Of a stretch of 64,000 nt of DNA, positions 61,213 through 64,000 are shown one piece after another. A program made the translations under genes and the position numbers. The notes beneath the pieces were generated by a model. It was not told the origin of the DNA. It saw only the letters and a list, made by a program, of their open reading frames with translations, and ran no database searches. Positions within the stretch are counted from its first letter, which is position 1. Each line of letters opens with the position of its first letter. The stretch comes from Pseudophaeomoniella oleicola (Eukaryota > Ascomycota > Eurotiomycetes > Phaeomoniellales > Phaeomoniellaceae), in contig QWDQ01000031.1 of assembly GCA_003868215.1 (NCBI GenBank), positions 62,001 to 126,000 on the forward strand, read 5' to 3'.

Positions 61213-63990
61213 ATGGCTCCAAGAAGAAGATCAGCTCGGGGAAATGCTGCGATCTCAGCAGAAGGTACAATCGAGCCTCGTGGGTGACAGTTCTACAATG
61301 CTAATGCTGGTGACAGTCGCCGACCTCGATTTATCTCACACCACACCAACCATTACGCGCAGCACCCGAAGAAGCCTCTTGAAGAAGGAAATCCCCGATT
61401 CTGACGAAGCTTCAACGATAACTGTCTCATCACCGGTGCCTTCGACAGCTGCTAACGTCTCGGTTGTCATTCCTGTCTCTAAGTCTAGAACGACATCGAC
61501 CAGAAAAATGAACAATTCTCGCTCAGCGTCGTCGGTGCCAGACTCTCTGGACGATTCAGACGAGTCGTCACCGGATTTGACTGAAACACCAGCCACTAGC
61601 GAAGCTGTCACACCTGCTGAATCAGCGAAAGGAAAACCTGGTCGCACGGCAGTCAAGACAAGAATCACGGCAGCAGCAAGAGCTCTGGAGTTGCGGGCTG
61701 ATCCCAATACTCTTAAAGGTCGTACAAACAAGCGTCGTGCGACTGCTACCGATTCTCTAGACCCATCGGAAGATACCGCCGACGCCAGATTGGCAAGAGC
61801 ACTTCAAGCTGAAGAATATGGCGCATCGGAGGTGGTATCAGGCCGGGCAAAGAGGCAGAAAACGTCATATGAGGTAGAAGATACCGAAGACTCGGCCGAT
61901 GATCTCGGTCTCATATCAGATGATATTGGCACCGAGAGCGATGAGGATTCTCTGGACGATGTGCCCCTTCGTAAGCGCCGACCACTTCCAAAACCCACTA
62001 CTGGGCGCCGTAAAACGGCAATATCCACGAAGACCGCTCAGACCGCTCACTCATCAGGTCCGGCTCTAGACGAAGACGAAGACGATCTCTCAGAGTTGGA
62101 CTCCGACTTTGCCTGGTCTGAATTTTCGATGGCCGAGGAATCCTCCGGTATTGAGTCCTTGTCAGATAACGTCACTGGAGAAAATGCCGTGACTGTCTCG
62201 GGAAGCACACCGGCTAGCAGACGTCGGCGTACCAGATGGAAAAAACCCGTCCCCTACTGGGATCCGAATTATCGGAAGCAAAGAGAGAGAGGAAAGCTCG
62301 AACGTGCTCACCCCGAGATAAAGACCATGTGGGAAGATCTCGAGAAGATTGAACCCCTCAAGCCAGTCCAAGCAGAGCAGCCTACGACAATCTCGAGGAA
62401 ACTCAAGTCATATCAACTTGAGGGCTTGGATTGGATGGCTCGTCAAGAAAAATCACAATGGAAAGGTGGTCTTCTAGGAGACGAGATGGGAATGGGAAAG
62501 ACCATACAAGCCGTTTCACTCCTTATGTCTGACTATCCTGCAAAAGATCCCACGCTGGTCGTGGTACCACCAGTTGCTTTGATGCAATGGCAAGCTGAGA
62601 TCACCTCTTATACTGACGGCAAGCTCAAGGTCCTCATATATCACGGACCTAAAGTCAAACTCCTGACCAAGAAAGATATACGCAAATACGATGTTATTAT
62701 GATATCTTACTCTGGCCTCGAATCCATGTATCGGAAGGAGAGCAAAGGATGGAACCGCAACAATGGCATCGTCAAGGAAGACAGCATAATTCATGACATC
62801 CACTTCCACCGCATCATTCTCGACGAGGCTCATTCCATCAAACAGAGAACTACAGGGGTCGCAAAGGCGTGTTTCGCACTGAAAGCTGACTACAAATGGT
62901 GTCTCTCTGGGACTCCCGTTCAAAATCGGATTGGCGAGTTCTTTTCATTGCTTCGCTTCCTGGAGCTGGAGCCTTTCGCTTGCTACTTTTGCAAAACCTG
63001 CTCTTGCAAGCAACTTCACTGGTCTCAGAACGAAAACAAAATGTGCAATCACTGCGGTCACAGTGGTTTCAGCCACGTCTCTGTCTTCAATCAAGAGATC
63101 CTCAATCCTATCACACAAGGAGAAGATCTGGATCTGCGCCGCAAGGCTTTAGGGAAGCTGCACCTGATCACAGACAGAATCATGTTAAGACGCATGAAGC
63201 GTGATTACACCTCATCTATGGAACTTCCCCCCAAAGAAGTGATCATTCACAACCAGTTCTTCGGTGAGATCGAGAGCGACTTCTCTTCAAGTATCATGAC
63301 AAACACATCACGACAATTTGACACTTACGTTGCACGCGGTGTGATGCTCAACAATTACGCTAATATCTTCGGTCTGATTATGCAAATGAGACAGGTTGCC
63401 AACCATCCAGATTTGATACTCAAGAAACACGCCCAGGGTGGTCAAAACGTGCTCGTCTGCTGCATTTGCGATGAAGTGGCTGAAGATGCAATCAAATCAC
63501 GCTGCAAGCACGAATTCTGCAGAACGTGCGCAAAGAATTACATCAGCTCATTTGAAGATATCGGAGACCCAGACTGCCCTCGCTGCCACATAGCTCTCTC
63601 GATTGATCTTGAGCAGCCAGAGATGGAGCAAGAGGAGGAAACCGTGAAGAAAAGCTCCATCATCAATCGTATCAAAATGGAAGACTGGACCTCATCTAGC
63701 AAGATCGAGATGCTCGTCTACGACCTCTACAAGCTCCGCAGCAAGAAGCAGACACTAAAGAGTATTGTCTTTTCCCAATTTACATCGATGTTACAGCTTG
63801 TGGAGTGGCGTCTCCGACGTGCAGGGTTCAACACCGTCATGCTTGATGGCAGCATGTCTCCAGCCCAGCGTCAAAAGTCGATCGAGTATTTCATGAACAA
63901 TACTGACGTTGAGGTGTTCCTGGTGTCACTCAAAGCAGGCGGTGTGGCTCTGAATCTCACCGAAGCGTCTCGTGTATATATTGTTGATCC
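61213..63990 (+). CDS. RAD16: Rad16 SNF2/RING helicase-like repair protein (partial, runs off the right edge)
   Basis: Two exons in the window, 61213-61264 and 61317-63990; a GTAAGT donor at 63991 follows GTTGATCC, so the gene continues. About 908 residues are visible. The start MAPRRRSARGNAAISAE, joined across a 52-nt intron to VADLDLSHTT, is preferred over a longer frame beginning near 60800. The N-terminus is acidic and Ser-rich. The SNF2 core shows GLLGDEMGMGKTIQ (Walker A), IILDEAHSIK (DEAH box) and LSGTPVQNRIGEFFSLLRFL. A RING finger inserted between helicase lobes has CCICDEVAEDAI, CKHEFCRTCAKNY and CPRCH. The second lobe has IVFSQFTSML and SLKAGGVALNLTEAS. This order is that of Rad16, the ATPase partner of Rad7 in global-genome nucleotide excision repair. 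Confidence 0.95.
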
Positions 63991-64000
63991 GTAAGTGCTT

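Overview
The window is nuclear DNA of a filamentous ascomycete (Pezizomycotina). I place it there from the dense, mostly unclustered housekeeping genes, the very short introns (most 47-75 nt) with fungal CTAAC/CTGAC branch sites, and several families known only or mainly from these fungi: a fungal C2H2-like regulator, a fungal ubiquitin-like ULD protein, Rad7/Rad16, and a Kex2-processed repeat precursor. The class cannot be fixed from sequence alone. I found no rRNA or tRNA gene, no CRISPR array and no transposon.

Layout. 0-7 kb: edge fragment, TRM112 (tRNA/rRNA/eRF1 methyltransferase activator) and SET1 (H3K4 methyltransferase). 9-15.4 kb: GFA1 (first step of chitin precursor synthesis) and a C2H2-like regulator. 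16-21.5 kb: Rad60/Esc2-like SUMO-like-domain protein, LSM6, a SAM methyltransferase, MRI1 (methionine salvage) and a 75-residue coiled-coil protein. 21.8-27 kb: a 5.2 kb gene-free stretch rich in TACGTA palindromes. 27-36.5 kb: a SAM-plus-HMG-box protein, a second gene-poor stretch, DGAT2 acyltransferase, a small coiled-coil protein and a Q/S-rich zinc-ribbon protein. 37-43.4 kb: proteasome alpha7, lumazine synthase RIB4, an alpha-factor-like secreted peptide precursor and the IDH1 subunit of NAD-isocitrate dehydrogenase. 44-54 kb: a synaptojanin-type phosphatase, the ULD protein and EMC2. 54.8-64 kb: AP-3 delta, then RAD7 and RAD16 head to head, RAD16 running off the right edge.

Most neighbours share no pathway. 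The exception is RAD7/RAD16, whose yeast products form one repair complex and which here start 715 bp apart from a shared intergenic region.

The best candidate for something new is the 132-residue secreted precursor at 40104-40502. It has a signal peptide, three cysteine-pair peptides ending in Lys-Arg, and spacers in which every second residue is Ala or Pro, as needed for stepwise dipeptidyl trimming. The layout is that of an alpha-pheromone precursor, but the core peptides (HRGCLRAFMC and HKCLITSMC) lack the Trp and Gly-Gln of known Pezizomycotina alpha-pheromones.

Gene models below were built by hand from splice signals and family conservation. Several first introns lie inside or directly after the start codon, so models that take the first long open frame would give wrong N-termini.
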